Source: Dendrocalamus latiflorus (lineage: Eukaryota > Streptophyta > Magnoliopsida > Poales > Poaceae). Taken from it: a stretch of DNA of 64,000 bases. Of this stretch, positions 45,501 through 58,300 are shown piece by piece. Location of the stretch: assembly GCA_017311315.1 (NCBI GenBank), contig CM029610.1, forward strand, positions 6,436,387 to 6,500,386, given 5' to 3'. Numbering within the stretch: position 1 is the stretch's first letter; the number at the start of each line of letters is the position of its first letter. Position numbers and translations under genes: made by a program. Below the pieces are notes generated by a model that was given only the letters and a program-made list of their open reading frames with translations, was not told the origin of the DNA and searched no databases.

Positions 45501-47248
45501 CGCGATCAAGAGCGAAGGGAAGATAAAAGATCAGAAGCTCAAGAGAAAGCTATGAGTGAGCTCAAGACCGCAGTAAACCGCGCCAGGCGAGTCAATACTT
45601 TGATCATGTTGATCCTATATTTTCTGTAAATTACTTTGTTTTAAATTATCAAATTGCATGCTGTTAGTTTATATGCAAATACATGCTTAGTTCAATATTC
45701 TAGTTATGTACCTATTGTTTACCTTGAATAATATTACCCCTTCTTTGGAATATTTGAATGTGTGAACCTTGTCGCCCTAGCAAAAACTATAATAGTAACC
45801 TTCCGAAAGTAAGTCCGTAATTATATGCCATGCTTAGTATTGTTAGGTACTCATGGGTGCGAGAGCGCCCAAGCATCACTTTTAATCCTGAGAAAAATTG
45901 GTTGGGCAGTCATGGTGGTAATGGCTGGTGTATGTTGGATATGGTTATTTTATATTCCTAAAAACCTCAAATTGCTTATTTATCTGGGCGGATGGTTCGG
46001 GGGTATGGTGCAGGGGTGCACGAGAGTGTGGTTTGTGGTAGACCGCCCAGATAATTCTAAGGACTGAATCTTGTCATGACCTCCTGTGTAAAACAGTACA
46101 ACCACAAGTCTGTAAAGTACAACTTGGCTAAGTAAACTTATCGAAACCCTGGACTCATCTCATTGGTAGGGGGGTTGAGGGGGCTACGCTATGGCAAGGG
46201 GGTCTGAAGGGACACCAGGTAGGGTGAAGTTTCCCAGCTGTCCTAACGTTGCGGGGAGGGGAGCCCGGCTGCGTTAGTGGCTGTGGGAAACATCCCGCGC
46301 ACAGATGGGACCCACCGCAAGTGGGAGAAGCCCATAAAAGTGAGATGAGAAAAGGGTCTAGATACTTTGAAAAGTCACTGTGATGGTCTGCTCGACCACA
46401 TGTCTAAGGAATCATGTGGGGCAATGAGTTGATTATCTCTTGTGGTGAAAGTGTACAAACTGTGCAGAGTCTAAAACTATTCGAATAGCCGTGCCCACGG
46501 TCAAGGGCGGACATGGGAACTTAACCAGATATAGTTCTATTTCAAAATGTTTTGTGGGTGGGAATGGAAATGTGAAGGGCGAAGGACTGCCCTGGTTGGA
46601 ATTGTCCTGGGTGTCGTCCCAGTGGTAAGTTAAGCGTATATAACGCTGAAAGATAAGCATATGGTGCAGATGCCATATATGGTGAACGAAAAATCTGTAT
46701 CAGTATTAATGATATTGCATTCTTTCACACAATATGATTTGGTTCAAACTGCTAAGTCTCAGGAGATTTCTATATACCATATTTCAGATGCAGTTTATGG
46801 CAAATAAAATAACCTAAGCTTTCCTTTGATAAACCATGCATACCATTTATTTGCATTCTGTGTATTGGCTCGCGGAGCACGGGGTCGGAGTGCTCACGCT
46901 CGCTGTTGCGACAAAAATTCAGAATCAAGACTCAAATCACCTCGCCTCAGCAACAAAATTGGACAAGCTGGCAGAGAAGATGAAGATGTCAAGGGCTAGG
47001 TCGCGAACCTCCAGTTGGCTGCCTGTGGGCATGTCCTGAAGGTCCCACCTGTGTGCTTCGTTCTTCCGCTGCTGCAATTTAATGATTTCGGCCTCATCGG
47101 CCCATGAGTAAGCTTACTGTTAAATTTTACGCTTCCGCATGATATGTATTTTGATATTCATTACTGTAACTGTGAGCACTATCTACTGATCCAGGGAATA
47201 GTGCAGTAATCACAGAGGAATCCAGATGTTAATATCTGGGCTCCTACA
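42003..47248 (+). mobile_element. Solo-LTR-like unit, 5246 bp, inserted in a MULE end
   Basis: It begins TGTAACATCCTGAAAAATCG and ends CTGGGCTCCTACA, with GAAAG on both sides, the pattern of a solo LTR. No primer site, polypurine tract or gag/pol coding was found inside. It is homologous over its last 1.5-2 kb to the partial LTR at 1-2570. The order is AT-rich start, (TA)n at 42462-42553, a GC-rich promoter/leader-like section at 42690-44000, AT-rich 44050-45400, then the conserved end. The long proline/arginine-rich frames in 42678-44000 are composition artefacts. It could also be a very large non-autonomous element with degenerate LTRs, but no internal direct repeats were seen. Confidence 0.75.
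42462..42553. repeat. (TA)n microsatellite inside the LTR unit
   Basis: About 45 TA dinucleotides, without an inserted element. Confidence 0.95.
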
Positions 47249-47253
47249 GAAAG

Positions 47254-47430
47254 CGACTCCATTATGTCGCTTTCCCGGGAAGCGACATAGCCTCTTGTCG
47301 CCTGTCGGGTGGGCGAGAGGCTCGAGTCGCCTACCCATTGGGCAACTGGAGGCTATTTTTGTTAAAAAATTTCCCGCGGGTATATTTCTGTATTTCCGAA
47401 TAAAAAAAGGGTTATCCGTACAAAAAATTC
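47254..47430. repeat. Outer part of the right TIR of the mudrA MULE
   Basis: The inverse of 36129-36310, containing TATGTCGC, GGGCGAGAGGC and CCCGCGGGTATATTTCTGT, ending CCGTACAAAAAATTC. It is followed by the target duplication CAACTTCAG at 47431-47439. Confidence 0.9.
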
Positions 47431-47573
47431 CAACTTCAGGTGACCTGAAATTGCACTCTCAATCAACTAAAATTGCAGCCCCCCTCCAAAAAAACATGTG
47501 TAACTTCAGGTGATTCAAAGTGTAACTTTAGGTGACTGAAAGATAAAAAAAATTCAGTCACCTGTGCAATAGT

Positions 47574-49379
47574 CTATCCCCGGACCTGTGATCTACATTG
47601 CACAGTTGCATTGTGAGTTTATCTGCAGCGTAGGCAAATCTAAACTGAACTTGATCTGGCTTCCCTTATCTTATGATACCTATTGATTTGTAGATAGCAT
47701 CAAAGCCGTTCTGTTAGATGGAATTGCTCATTTAAGCTGAAAACATCAGCCACAGATACATACTATATAACTCATTAACAATTGGTATTGATAAGAATTC
47801 GATAGTTCAAGACTTCTCACGAGGTCACTGATCATGGTACATTTTTTTAGAACACACACTGCGCAAAATTTGCATATTTCATAGTTAGTACTCTACTACA
47901 TTTCTTTGTACTTTTACTATGGTCATATTCAATGTTTTGAGTTTTAGCTGAAATAACACTATAACAGTTGTTATCTTATTCTGAGATATTTAACTAAAGA
48001 AGAAATTGGAAAAACACCGTTATATCTCTATGAATAATGTAGAAGTAAAAAGAAAAGGTTATTTTAAAAAAACGTATTCCAAACAGTTTTTGGCTTAAAA
48101 GCCATTGTCGTTTGGAATGGGGCCTATCTATGTGGCTTATAAGTCGTGGTTTTTGGCTTTTTTTTGTACTATAACGGCGGTTAATTTTTTCTAAGTAATT
48201 AAATTTTATAAAAAAATATATCATTACGAACAATGTAAAAGAATAAAGAGAAAAAACAAAAAACAAAAAAAATTAAAAATTAAAAGTCAGAAAAGAAGCT
48301 GAAACCGTTTCGGGTCTACATCGCTTTGATAACTTAGGGCACAAAAAAGAAAGTCACTAAATTGGAGCAATACCAGTACTAGCAAGGGGTACATAACACT
48401 ATTCGAAAGCAAGCAACAAGTACTACGAGTACAGCGTACAGACCCCTATTAGCTGGATCACGTTTCATCGACAGCTGATGCATTAATGGTATACATCTTG
48501 AGGCACCCGAAATGGCCCCATAGATAAGCTTTATTGCCCCGGCGAGATGCCCAGCTCCGTGCAATCCATAATCGCCGTTGCTGCCATCCGAATAGCAACC
48601 ATAAAAAATAAAATGGATGCTTCAGGCACATGAATCAAGCTTCTCTATCTTTTTTATGTGTTTTTTCATACATAACAGCAATCTAAAAGAAATAGATGCT
48701 ATTACAAACCTCTAAAAAATAAAATAGAATGAATAAATACTGATCCGTGTGAGAGAACAGAAACGAGAACAGAAAGAGAGAACAGAAAAGCTGCATTCAG
48801 GCACATGGGGCTACGCTTGCACTTGCATTTTTCTGACTCGCAGGCCCCGAAACGAAGGGGCAGAGCAATAGTTTAGTCAAGAAGGTAAACTCTAATCACC
48901 AATTCATCGTAGATTAATCGCAGCAGTCAGTGTGGGAGCAAGATGCCACAACAAAAAATGTCAACAGATGCTAGCCATTAGCACAGATAATTCTACGCAA
49001 GCGTCCACGTTATCGTGGAAAAGTGAGCGGGTGTGCATGCAAAATTTGCGGCAGCATTGGTGGCTAGCCACGTAACTTTAGGTTCCTAACAAGGATTAAC
49101 TAATGTTCTCTGAAATTACGTTGTGGGACACCATTCATCCACCATGATATGGACATCTCACCTTTTTTTCTCTCTCTCTTACAATGCAACAATAAGAAGA
49201 AGGGTATTGATAAATAGAAGAAAGACATAAGTGCACAACAGTACTGGACACGAGAAACAAAGGAAAAAACATTGGCACAAACGCATTTCAATGGCCAGTT
49301 CAAAGCCTCATCATGTCTCTGAATATTTTTCTCTGAAAAATAGAGTTATGATAAACATGATAAACCCAGCAGAAAATGG
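47574..49379. other. Intergenic, nothing firmly identified
   Basis: AT-rich. The segment 48060-48310 (GCCATTGTCGTTTGGAATGG...) resembles MITE-type low-copy repeats, but I could not define its ends. ORFs are short and unsupported. Confidence 0.4.
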
Positions 49380-50930
49380 TCATCACTATCTAAGATACCC
49401 CGATATACGATACCAGTATGCCGATACTGATACAGAGATACTATCATGCGATATTTTGCAAAAAAAAAAGGATATGTCAAGGTAAGTATACATGTATTTA
49501 AAAATTAAAAAAATTATAAATAGACTAAGAGAGAGTGAGAAAATGATATTACCTTGATGAATGCTATATATTTCTTGCCTCCCTCACTTGCTGGCATTGC
49601 AATCAATTGTAAGAGGCTTAATAATTTGGGATTCTTACCAAGTTGAAAGGAATGCCTGTAAAAACAAAGACAAGAACATAATGTAGCAAAAGGCAATTGG
49701 CATGCTTCAAATAAAATGAGAACTAGAATTTGAGGATAATAAGATTCAAAGTGCAAACCTCCAGTGTAGAACATTCTTGCAATAAAGAGCATCAGCCATC
49801 TAGTGAAGTTCGACGTGAAAACTTTCTACAATCCCTGCATGCTGCTTTCTTCCCTTTAATGTCGATGTCGTGGCTCCGGAAAGGAGTAATTGAGTGCCTC
49901 ATAAGGTGCAGCTCACTGGCATGAGAACACTCCAAGGATGCTCATTGTAGCAGCTGCATCAGCTGCAACAACTTCATTGCGAAGTTGCTCAAGGATAGGT
50001 ACTATCACCTTAAGACATATCTTAACACATTGGCTTGAAATCTTCAACATATGTGCTTTCACTCTAGAATAGCTCTCGGGTATAATGTGACCACAATATC
50101 GTATTTTGATTTTGCATTTCCTTTAAGACGACCACCAGTTCTCTCAATTTTTTTAACACGATTCTATAGAAGAAATCTATGGTTATCATTCTCTCCACTA
50201 GTCCTACCACCAACAGCAGAGGAATCGACACTACCACTAGTTCTAGCATGCACGTTTATTGAAGTACTTCCACTTGCCATCCTTAATCAGAAGTGTGACT
50301 AACCTCAGTGCCAAAGAAAGGAGAAGGCGAGACCATGGCTGAACAACGAGTACCTCCACTTGCCAACACGGTGGGCCGATGGCTGAATGGTGGGACCGTG
50401 GTGCAGGGGATCCAGGGGCGGTGGGCTATGGCTAAACGGCGGGACCATGAGACCACGACGCGGGAGATCTAGGGGCCAGCATCTGAACGGCGAGACTGCA
50501 GGACTACGGCGTGGGAGATCCAAGGAATGGCGGAGATGGGAGGCTAGCAAGGAGAGGGGTGGCAAGCAACGGGTGAGCAGGGGGCAAGGAGAGGGACGGC
50601 TAGCGAGTGGCAGGGCCAGGGAGAGGAGCGACTGGCGATGGTGATGGCAAGAGCAGCAAGGAGAGGAGCAGGGATAGGAGCGGCTGGTGAGTGAGTGGAA
50701 AGGGGCGGCCGGATAGGGTTTGCTAGAGTTACAATTGGGCCAGGCTGGTAATAGGTTTTTATTTGAATGGTTTTGGACCAATAAGTATCGACGGAGTATC
50801 GCAAATAATTTTATTCATTTTGAAAAATAAATTCTGTTGATACTTTCCGATACCGTATCATGCCATATCACCATATATCATCATATCAGATACGTATCGA
50901 ATACGAAAACGACAGTTCAATGGAGTATCA
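49380..50930 (-). mobile_element. hAT-like deletion derivative with GATAC-rich ends
   Basis: The left edge (49390-49460) and right edge (50780-50930) are dense in GATAC/GTATC words in both orientations, typical of subterminal transposase-binding repeats. Between them is the remnant of a zf-BED hAT gene on the minus strand plus a GC-rich proline-rich leader (50305-50720). Exact termini and an 8-bp duplication could not be fixed by eye. Confidence 0.55.
49552..50280 (-). pseudogene. zf-BED hAT transposase N-terminal remnant
   Basis: From an ATG at 50280 (MASGSTSINVHARTSG) the frame meets a TAG at 50164-50166. Then, across frameshifts, it continues with RVKAHMLKISSQCVKICLKV and LEQLRNEVVAADAAATM, which is zf-BED finger context in plant hAT proteins. 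IARMFYTGGLHFE is a strongly conserved hAT segment. A later exon-like piece (49657-49552, bounded by TTTACAG and GTAATA) reads LGKNPKLLSLLQLIAMPASE. The hAT dimerisation domain and most of the catalytic core are missing. Several frameshifts and stops make it a pseudogene. Confidence 0.65.
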
Positions 50931-53872
50931 GTGCTTGTTAGATCACCATGACCATACCTCCTTAAGCACTCCAATAATTCACAACACAATAAGCCAAGCA
51001 CAAGAAAATAGGTACTAACAGTGCTAAATCATACCCCACGGACAGGTTATGCTGTAATACCAGATAAACAAGTGGATGGTGGTCGGGTCTGGTGGAACAA
51101 GTGCCATCAATAATAGTACATACAATGATAAAGAATCAGATGCATGTGAAACTAATAAGCATTGAGAGCCCCAATAGAAATGAAATGGAAAAAGAGATGT
51201 CCACAAGAGAGATAAGAGTAGGCATGTCAAACTGACGCACCAAATATATTCGCGTGTCCAGAGCCACTGAGCAAAATCACTGTCAATGGAGGGATAGAAA
51301 TGAAATAAGCTAGATGGAGTGATAAATGAACATCATGAGCAGCATGAGTGAAAAAAATGAGCATAGCAGAAAACAGTCATCCTCCAATTAGTCAATAACA
51401 TGCCAAAGAAACAAATGAATCCAATAACAATTTCTACAAAGGGCGAAAATGTGAAACCATGCCATAGCCATCTGAATACAACTATGTTGACGCTCTCATA
51501 TAATCACTGAAGTAAGCTCACCTGGATAGACCAACTGTAGGAGCAAAAAACCAGAGGCATCACCATACGGAAGGTAGTACCAAACTGACAAGACTGAAAC
51601 GAGTCGGACTCAAGACATTAACTCAAGAGAACAAAATCTTCTTCAGCCCAATAATGGCAGCATGTACATTTTGTTTTTAGATATTACCTACCATACAGAA
51701 CCGGTACAGTGGTGCTAGAATAATACTAATTGCATAGTTTATTGGATCAATCCTCATTAGATGGGTGCTTTTGACAAACCAGTTTCCAATTTATCCTCAC
51801 ATCTACACTCCTTCCGAGAGAGATGGTTCTAGGAAAATACGCTGCAAATTACACAGCTAATTATCCCAAGGTATTAGCCACTAACTAGGTTCAACGAACC
51901 TGAATCTGGCTGTAAAGAATAGTTCTTGTTCATACCATTGTCACTATCGCTGTCCAATAGCATGTCAGGGAACACTACCATGCCCACTGATACCTTTGAA
52001 TCTAACCAGCCAGTCGGGGTAACAGGACTGGACAGATATGCACTAATATGCAAGCAAAACAGGTAAGTCAATATCACAAAAACTGCAGTAAATATCTTCC
52101 AAACATTTATATGACGTCTCACATGATATCAGAGTTACTTTTTCTTACCATTGGTTCACAAATGCAGTACTTAAAAGCAGATGGAACAGGTCAAATTTTT
52201 AGGACGAAGAAATGTATGGTGGCTGGCTACATAGAAATATGATAGTGATATTATAGGATTTACATGTAATAGCATAATAAGGAATTTAAAACCACCTGAG
52301 AAGCACATGAAACTTCAAATAGAAAGTATATAACCAGTAAAAGACTAAAAGTACATTACCAGCAACTGAGCAAAAATGCTTGAATGAATCATGCCAAGGT
52401 CCACTGCTGCTTAGGGAGAATAGTATATGAATTTACAGACTCGAGAACGAAAATTTTTTGACTACATATTCAGACATACTATCATAGTACTTGCTAGAGC
52501 ATGTTCTCTAGAGGACACCCAAATATCCAATTTTCACTCAATTAAAACATTAAGGGTTACTAAGAGAAAAAAACAGTGCATTGGTGTAGCATTCCTGCAT
52601 AAATATTGAAATTGGATGGAAATGTTATTACTACCATTGAAGCTTACAAAATGTTTACGTGGCAAACAAAACTTATGCATTACATATCAGAACTTTTGCA
52701 ACTTAAAGACAATCCAATTTGCTTTGATGCACCCAAAAACCAGAATACCGCACTATCTATAAGAACACGAAGTTCAAGATAATATCATAATTTCCACACA
52801 AAACTAAAAAAATTATCCTGAAGAAGCACATAAATAGTTCAAGACATCTAGCTATTTGGTAATCAAACTTAATTTTTGCAATAAAAAATTTCATACCATA
52901 TAAACAGATTATCCTACAACGAACACAATGTAATACCAACTTCATTATGGTAATAGTATTTTCTTCTCTTTTCGTATAACCAACAAAGCCCATAGTTGAT
53001 CAATATTTCCTCACATGGACGTAACAAGAGATACATAATAGAATTACCATTTCTGCGCCATCCTTCCTTGTACAAATGGCAGAAGAAATGTGAGGTTTTA
53101 ATTAGTAGGTAAGCCTGAAAATCAGCAATGCAATAAGGTTTGCTAAATTTTGTTAGTATATATCATACGGAAAATACTATAAACAAAAGAATAGTATATT
53201 CAAATACCTTTTTACTTTGCATGTTATTCCATTGCCATCACACCTGATGCCACTAGCAGAACTTTGCTAGTTTACTATTTGTCCTGTAGCCACAATAGTA
53301 CCCATGCCTAGCACTTATTCCTTTATATAAGCTCACTTACAAATTTAATTTGGCATATATAAGCTCACTTACAAATACAATTAGGCACAAGTACACGACT
53401 AATTCCAGAGTGTGATCAAGCAAATCATTTTAGTCTGGACACCGAATTGTCAAAACATTTTTGAGATGTGATGTGTAAGTCCACAGCACACTTTTAAAGT
53501 TTCAAGCTCACACTCTCAAGCTCAAACTCAACTAGCTCTACGAGAAAAAGAACATTACTACTAGCAGCAAGGTTTTACCGATCTACAAATACACGGCAAT
53601 ATATGTTACTAACTCGTTGGCGGTAATACTGCAACTTCAGCCCTTCGTATTTCCCTTTTGTCCTTTCTTCCTACTTTTGCTTTCTGTCCTTTTGTTTTCA
53701 AACTGAACAGGCAGGAGGGCCGTTTTGCTTTCTGAAATCTGCACTCTCTTTTCACTCTTTTGCTTACATGATTTTCTTTTCTTTCTGCCCTCAACAGGAT
53801 CTTTTGTTGCGGTATGGGTTGGTAGAGTACAGATCAGAAGAACAAGGGTAAAGGACGATGTCCTTATCTAAT
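50931..53872. other. AT-rich region, possible isolated minus-strand exon
   Basis: No convincing gene. The most exon-like piece is minus 52040-51903, framed by TGCATATTAG and a GTTCGT donor. It encodes AYLSSPVTPTGWLDSKVS and VVFPDMLLDSDSDNG in one frame. I do not recognise the product and found no neighbouring exons I trust. Confidence 0.35.
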
Positions 53873-54185
53873 GGGAAAATTTTGTTTATGCCATTCAAAA
53901 TATGTATAATATCGTTTCTGTTATCGAAAATCTGCTTATTTCACTTTTGTCATCCTTCCGTCCGTGCACATTTCGTTTTTGCCACTCCGCCCAATTTTCC
54001 GCCAAATTAACCAACATGTGTCACCTGCCACACATGATCAAAGTTTGTTGACTTGAAGAAAAATTGGACGAAGTGGCAAAAACGAAATGTGCACGGACGG
54101 AAAGATGACAAAATTGAAATGAGCAGATTTTCAATGGCAGAAATGATATCGCACATATTTTGAGTGGTATGTACAAAATTTTCCC
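53873..54185. mobile_element. MULE-type MITE, long inverted repeats, 9-bp duplication
   Basis: A 313-bp foldback with ends GGGAAAATTTTGT and inner arms of over 100 bp (CCGTCCGTGCACATTTCGTT and its inverse). TTATCTAAT at 53864-53872 is repeated at 54186-54194. No coding capacity. Confidence 0.85.
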
Positions 54186-54194
54186 TTATCTAAT

Positions 54195-55373
54195 CTAGGC
54201 AAAACTCTTCCCTAGCATGGTAGAGATGCTCTGATCGGCTACATCTTTGTATAGACGCCACTAACATACATCAAGTAGAGATATACATTTCAAGCTTGGT
54301 AACTACGTAACTAAGACGTAGACTAAGGCCATGTATGTATTGGCTTTGCTTTTGGCTTCTGCTTAAAGAAATCAAAAGTCAATATGAACACCTGGCTTCT
54401 CGAAGCAGTTTCTCCTCTCCTCTCGCTACCGTCTTGCTTCAAGAATAAGGTAGGGGTCATAGCTGCATCACGCATCCCACTTCTCTTGCTCCAGTCACAC
54501 GCACGTATCTCTTTTTAACTTTTTCCACCGTTCGCCGCCTTCTTCTAAAAGCCACTTTTTTCAACCATATTTTCAGCCAAAATTCATAAGTTATAGCTAA
54601 AAACCATCAGCAAAAACCAATACAAACTCATGGTATGCAAGGGACTCCTGGATAGACTCATGTGTTGTTGTTGCACCTGCTGGTTATGCTTGGCTACTGC
54701 ACGTCCTGCTTTGCTGTGTGCATTGCTGCTATAGCCTGGCCCGCGCGGACACTACCTCATTGGGCCCAAAGCCCATAACAAACTTGGTCTTCACTCTTCA
54801 CTCACTCCTGTGCTGCTCGCTAGTGCCTCACATTCTGAAGCGCGCGATGCCGAGGAAGGCGTTGTCCGGTGGGTTAACCAACCAACCCAACCCAATTAGG
54901 ACTGGGATCGGGTGTTGTTGGTAGTACTACTATAACTTTAGCAGTAGGGGAGATCTTAGACAGTCAATAAGCATCCAACAACAAGGAATCAGATAGCCCA
55001 CCTTCTTCTTTCTTTCGTCACAAGGCCTATGGGCCTCTTCTTTTCAACGTCTAAAAGTTAATTTTTGGCTTTTCTATGGTAACTAGCTAACTTTCAAACA
55101 GAGTGCCTTTTTAAGATGTGATCTACAAGTTGAGCGTAATACATATTATAATGACTTCATTTATATCGGCAAAAACCACACATGAGTTTTTGTTACTCCG
55201 TACTCTCTCTCGCGAACAACCCAAAAGCTATAAGCCGCAACCATAAACCATATGCCAAAACCAAAAAGAACATGCATATTTCTGCTCACTTATTCCCCCA
55301 TCTGTTTCTCTATCTTGGGCAGCTCAACCTCTAAGCTTCATGCCTACAGCCAAGTGCCAACCCCCTTGCAAGC
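54195..55373. other. Intergenic, possible MITE at about 54340-54640
   Basis: 54340-54640 has weakly inverted ends (GTATTGGCTTTGCTTTTGG against the inverse of CAGCAAAAACCAATAC), suggesting a decayed hAT-type MITE. No gene was recognised in the remainder. Confidence 0.35.
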
Positions 55374-55378
55374 GAAAC

Positions 55379-58300
55379 TATCGCGACCTGGATTTGACAA
55401 TTCGAATCTCCTGTGTATTTTGAGCTAGTCCTTATATTAGTAGCTAACTCATACAATACAACATTGACAAATATCATATCCATACATGCATAATAATAAA
55501 AGGATTACTTAATATTACATAAGCATCCATAAATAGATCATACGATCAGTTTTACGTAACAGGTTAGTAGGCCAAGTGAAATTGTTTATAACAAAGCAGC
55601 GGAAAATAAGTAAACCAAAAAGGGCCTCTATGATCTACCATAGGCAATCGACTAAGGCTAAACCTAGTCCTAGTCTTTGTCTTTCATGTCAAAACTGGAG
55701 GCATGAATGTATCCATACACCTGGTAATCGATCACGTCATCTAAAACCACATATTAAATAACAATGAGTACAAAACTACCAAACAAATCTCTATAGGAGA
55801 TTGCAAGTGTATATATGTATATCTACATACAATGCTTATCCAAGTGAATATCTTATGTCATTTTTAGCATAAAGCCAATTTGTCAAATATGCTAATTTGG
55901 ATAGTTTCTCAAACCTATGGCTTAGCCATTTATACATTAAAACAAATATCCATTTATAAGTCAAGTTCATAATGAGAGCGAAATGCCTCCATTTCTATTT
56001 CCATTTCTAAATTAAGTTATCACAACCATTTTCATGTAACCATTAATTTATGAAAACTATACAAGTGTGACTTTTCTACATTTTTGCCTATGTTTGGGGC
56101 ACAAATATTTGAATAAATTTTTTAACACTCTACAGAGGTTGTATAGTTTCACCCACAAAATATGATTAACTTATAATATCGATCACTACACGCTTTCGTA
56201 TGCATGCGAATGAGAAAATCATAACAAGACTTTTACAGTGCTTAACTTCGGTGCTTACTCCTACTCCAAGGTGGAATCCCTCAACGCTGGCGATAGTGGC
56301 CGTTCATATCCCGGGTTATGCCTTACCCTCAGAACGTTTTCATCCCAAGCTACATTTTTAATGAGAGACCCTGTTGTTAGGGAGTCTACGACTCTTCATG
56401 TTTACAAAATCTACAAGGGCAGTAACTGTTATGGGTCACTCTCAATAACCATAATAGAAATCCAGAAATCCACCTACCAATCTAATGCAAAGGATTTACA
56501 TCAAAGCTAAGCAAATTAATGGGCTAGGTTTATTCCATAACTAAACTTGTGGTTGCATGATTTATGTGTAGAAAAGAGAAGCACAAGAATTTGGTTCTTA
56601 ATCAACTCAGGTGAGACCAACTAATAAATCTAGAGCTCGTGCAATCCCTGCATGCACAACTATTCAAGAAATGACATGTGCAATCCCTACATGGCCAATC
56701 CAAACATGACATGTGCAACCCCTGCATGACCAATCAAATAAGTCCAATCTATGCACTGGCCTCATACCAACTACTCGTCCGAGTCTTCACCATTTTAAAA
56801 AATATTTTCTTGATTTTAGTGGTAACCCATGTTACCATCCCATTATCATGTTTTCAAGTTCAGTTGGCAATGTTTGTGCTGTATTTCATTCCATCACTAA
56901 AATATTTCTGAACACAATCATAATCTAGTAAGGTTTAACCAACGGTAGAGTTGTTATCATTGTAAATATCCTAGGGTGACATGGTAAAGGAATATCAACA
57001 TTTAAGGAAGGGGAATATTAGGTATCAAGTGCATGGTGTAACTAAGCAATCAACTATTTACATAGTATTTAAGTAAATAACCATAATAAGCATGCACTTG
57101 TATTTGAAAAAAATATTTACATTTGAAAATTAGATTCAACATGATCAATTATAAGGACTTACCTTGGTCAAATATGGCTAGGGTAGGATCTTATTTGTCA
57201 GCAATGGGAGCGTCTGAAACGTCAAAGTTTATACACGCGAAGTTATCCACGTTCAACACAACATTCAAATAAAATTTAAATGGGCTTTAAAGTTTATGAT
57301 TTTGGTTTTGATGGGAAGGTTTTGAATTTAGATGAATTTATAGACAACAATCACTAGATTTGGATTTGAAATGAAGAAGTTATGGCCTTTCAAAGTTGAG
57401 CCTAGATGAAATTTCAGAAATTTCAAAAATTCCTGATAGGTGAGATCGACTGGGGTTTTCTTTTCTTTTTTAATTATTTTTTTCAAGAAAAACATCCAGT
57501 GGCTATCATGTGAGGTCCAGGGGGTTTTAATTTCTTTTCCAATTATTTTCATTCAAGGGATTCGGAGAGGCTGACAGATGGGGTCACGGTACATATGGAC
57601 TTGGTCCACACAGCTGTCTACAGAGAGTGGGACACACGTGTCAGAGACAGTGGTCCATGGACTGGGTTTACGTGATAGGTTCAAGGGTATGGGGTCCACA
57701 CATCAGTGAGTTATAGGTTTAAACTAGAGTTAATTAGAATTCTTAACCACATAGGGCCCACATGTCATACTAACACTAATCACATACTTAATAGTTAACT
57801 TAATCCTTGAGTTAATTAACTATCTAACAAGCGAGGCCCACTGGTCAGTGAGACCGAAGAGTTACAGAGAGGCTCACAGCGAAGCTCCTTGGCCAGCAAC
57901 GATAAACTTTGAATTTTCTACCTAGCTTATTCAAATTAGATGTGGTTCCATGATCTACTAGCTAAGATGAAGTTAGCAGAGCAATGCTCTTGGCTTTCGC
58001 TCGTCGTGCTATGCTGCCCACGGTGGGCGACGACGGTGAGGAAGGGTGAACGTGACTGAGGCATTATGGCATGTTCTAGTGTCTGATGGCTAGCCTATAA
58101 GTTTGGCTTTGAAGTGAATTGCAAAGGAGCGGAAGAACTTACCGAGATCTTAGACGAGACATGAGAACGGTGGTGGTAATGAGCTTGGTCGATGTCAGGG
58201 AAGACGATCATGTCTTGACTACTTTAGGGTACAACATGACAATTAAAGGGGCGCATTAGCATGGGGAAGTCAAGGTGAACAAGAATGGCATGATGGCTAT

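Larger units (their letters stand above)
36129..47430 (+). mobile_element. mudrA-type MULE with nested LTR unit
   Basis: The TIRs begin GGAAATTTTTGTACGG (left) and GAATTTTTTGTACGG (right, reverse complement). They are nearly identical for about 100 bp and then contain GTCGCCC/GGGCGAC motifs. A perfect 9-bp duplication CAACTTCAG flanks the element. Without the LTR unit and its 5-bp duplication it is about 6.05 kb. It encodes a mudrA-like transposase (plus, frameshift and stop), a GRF-type protein (minus) and a second GRF/coiled-coil protein (plus). Its TIRs match those of the plant-mobile-domain MULE at 4140-8647. Confidence 0.93.
36000..47573. mobile_element. Small TIR element (MITE) split by the mudrA MULE
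   Basis: The left end (36000-) reads ACTATTGCACAGACGACTGAA. The right end, reverse-complemented from 47573, reads ACTATTGCACAGGTGACTGAA. Between them, outside the MULE, are two tandem copies of a unit of about 92 bp (TTGCACTCTCAAT...AACTTCAG). Without the MULE the element is about 260-270 bp. No target duplication was evident. Confidence 0.65.
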
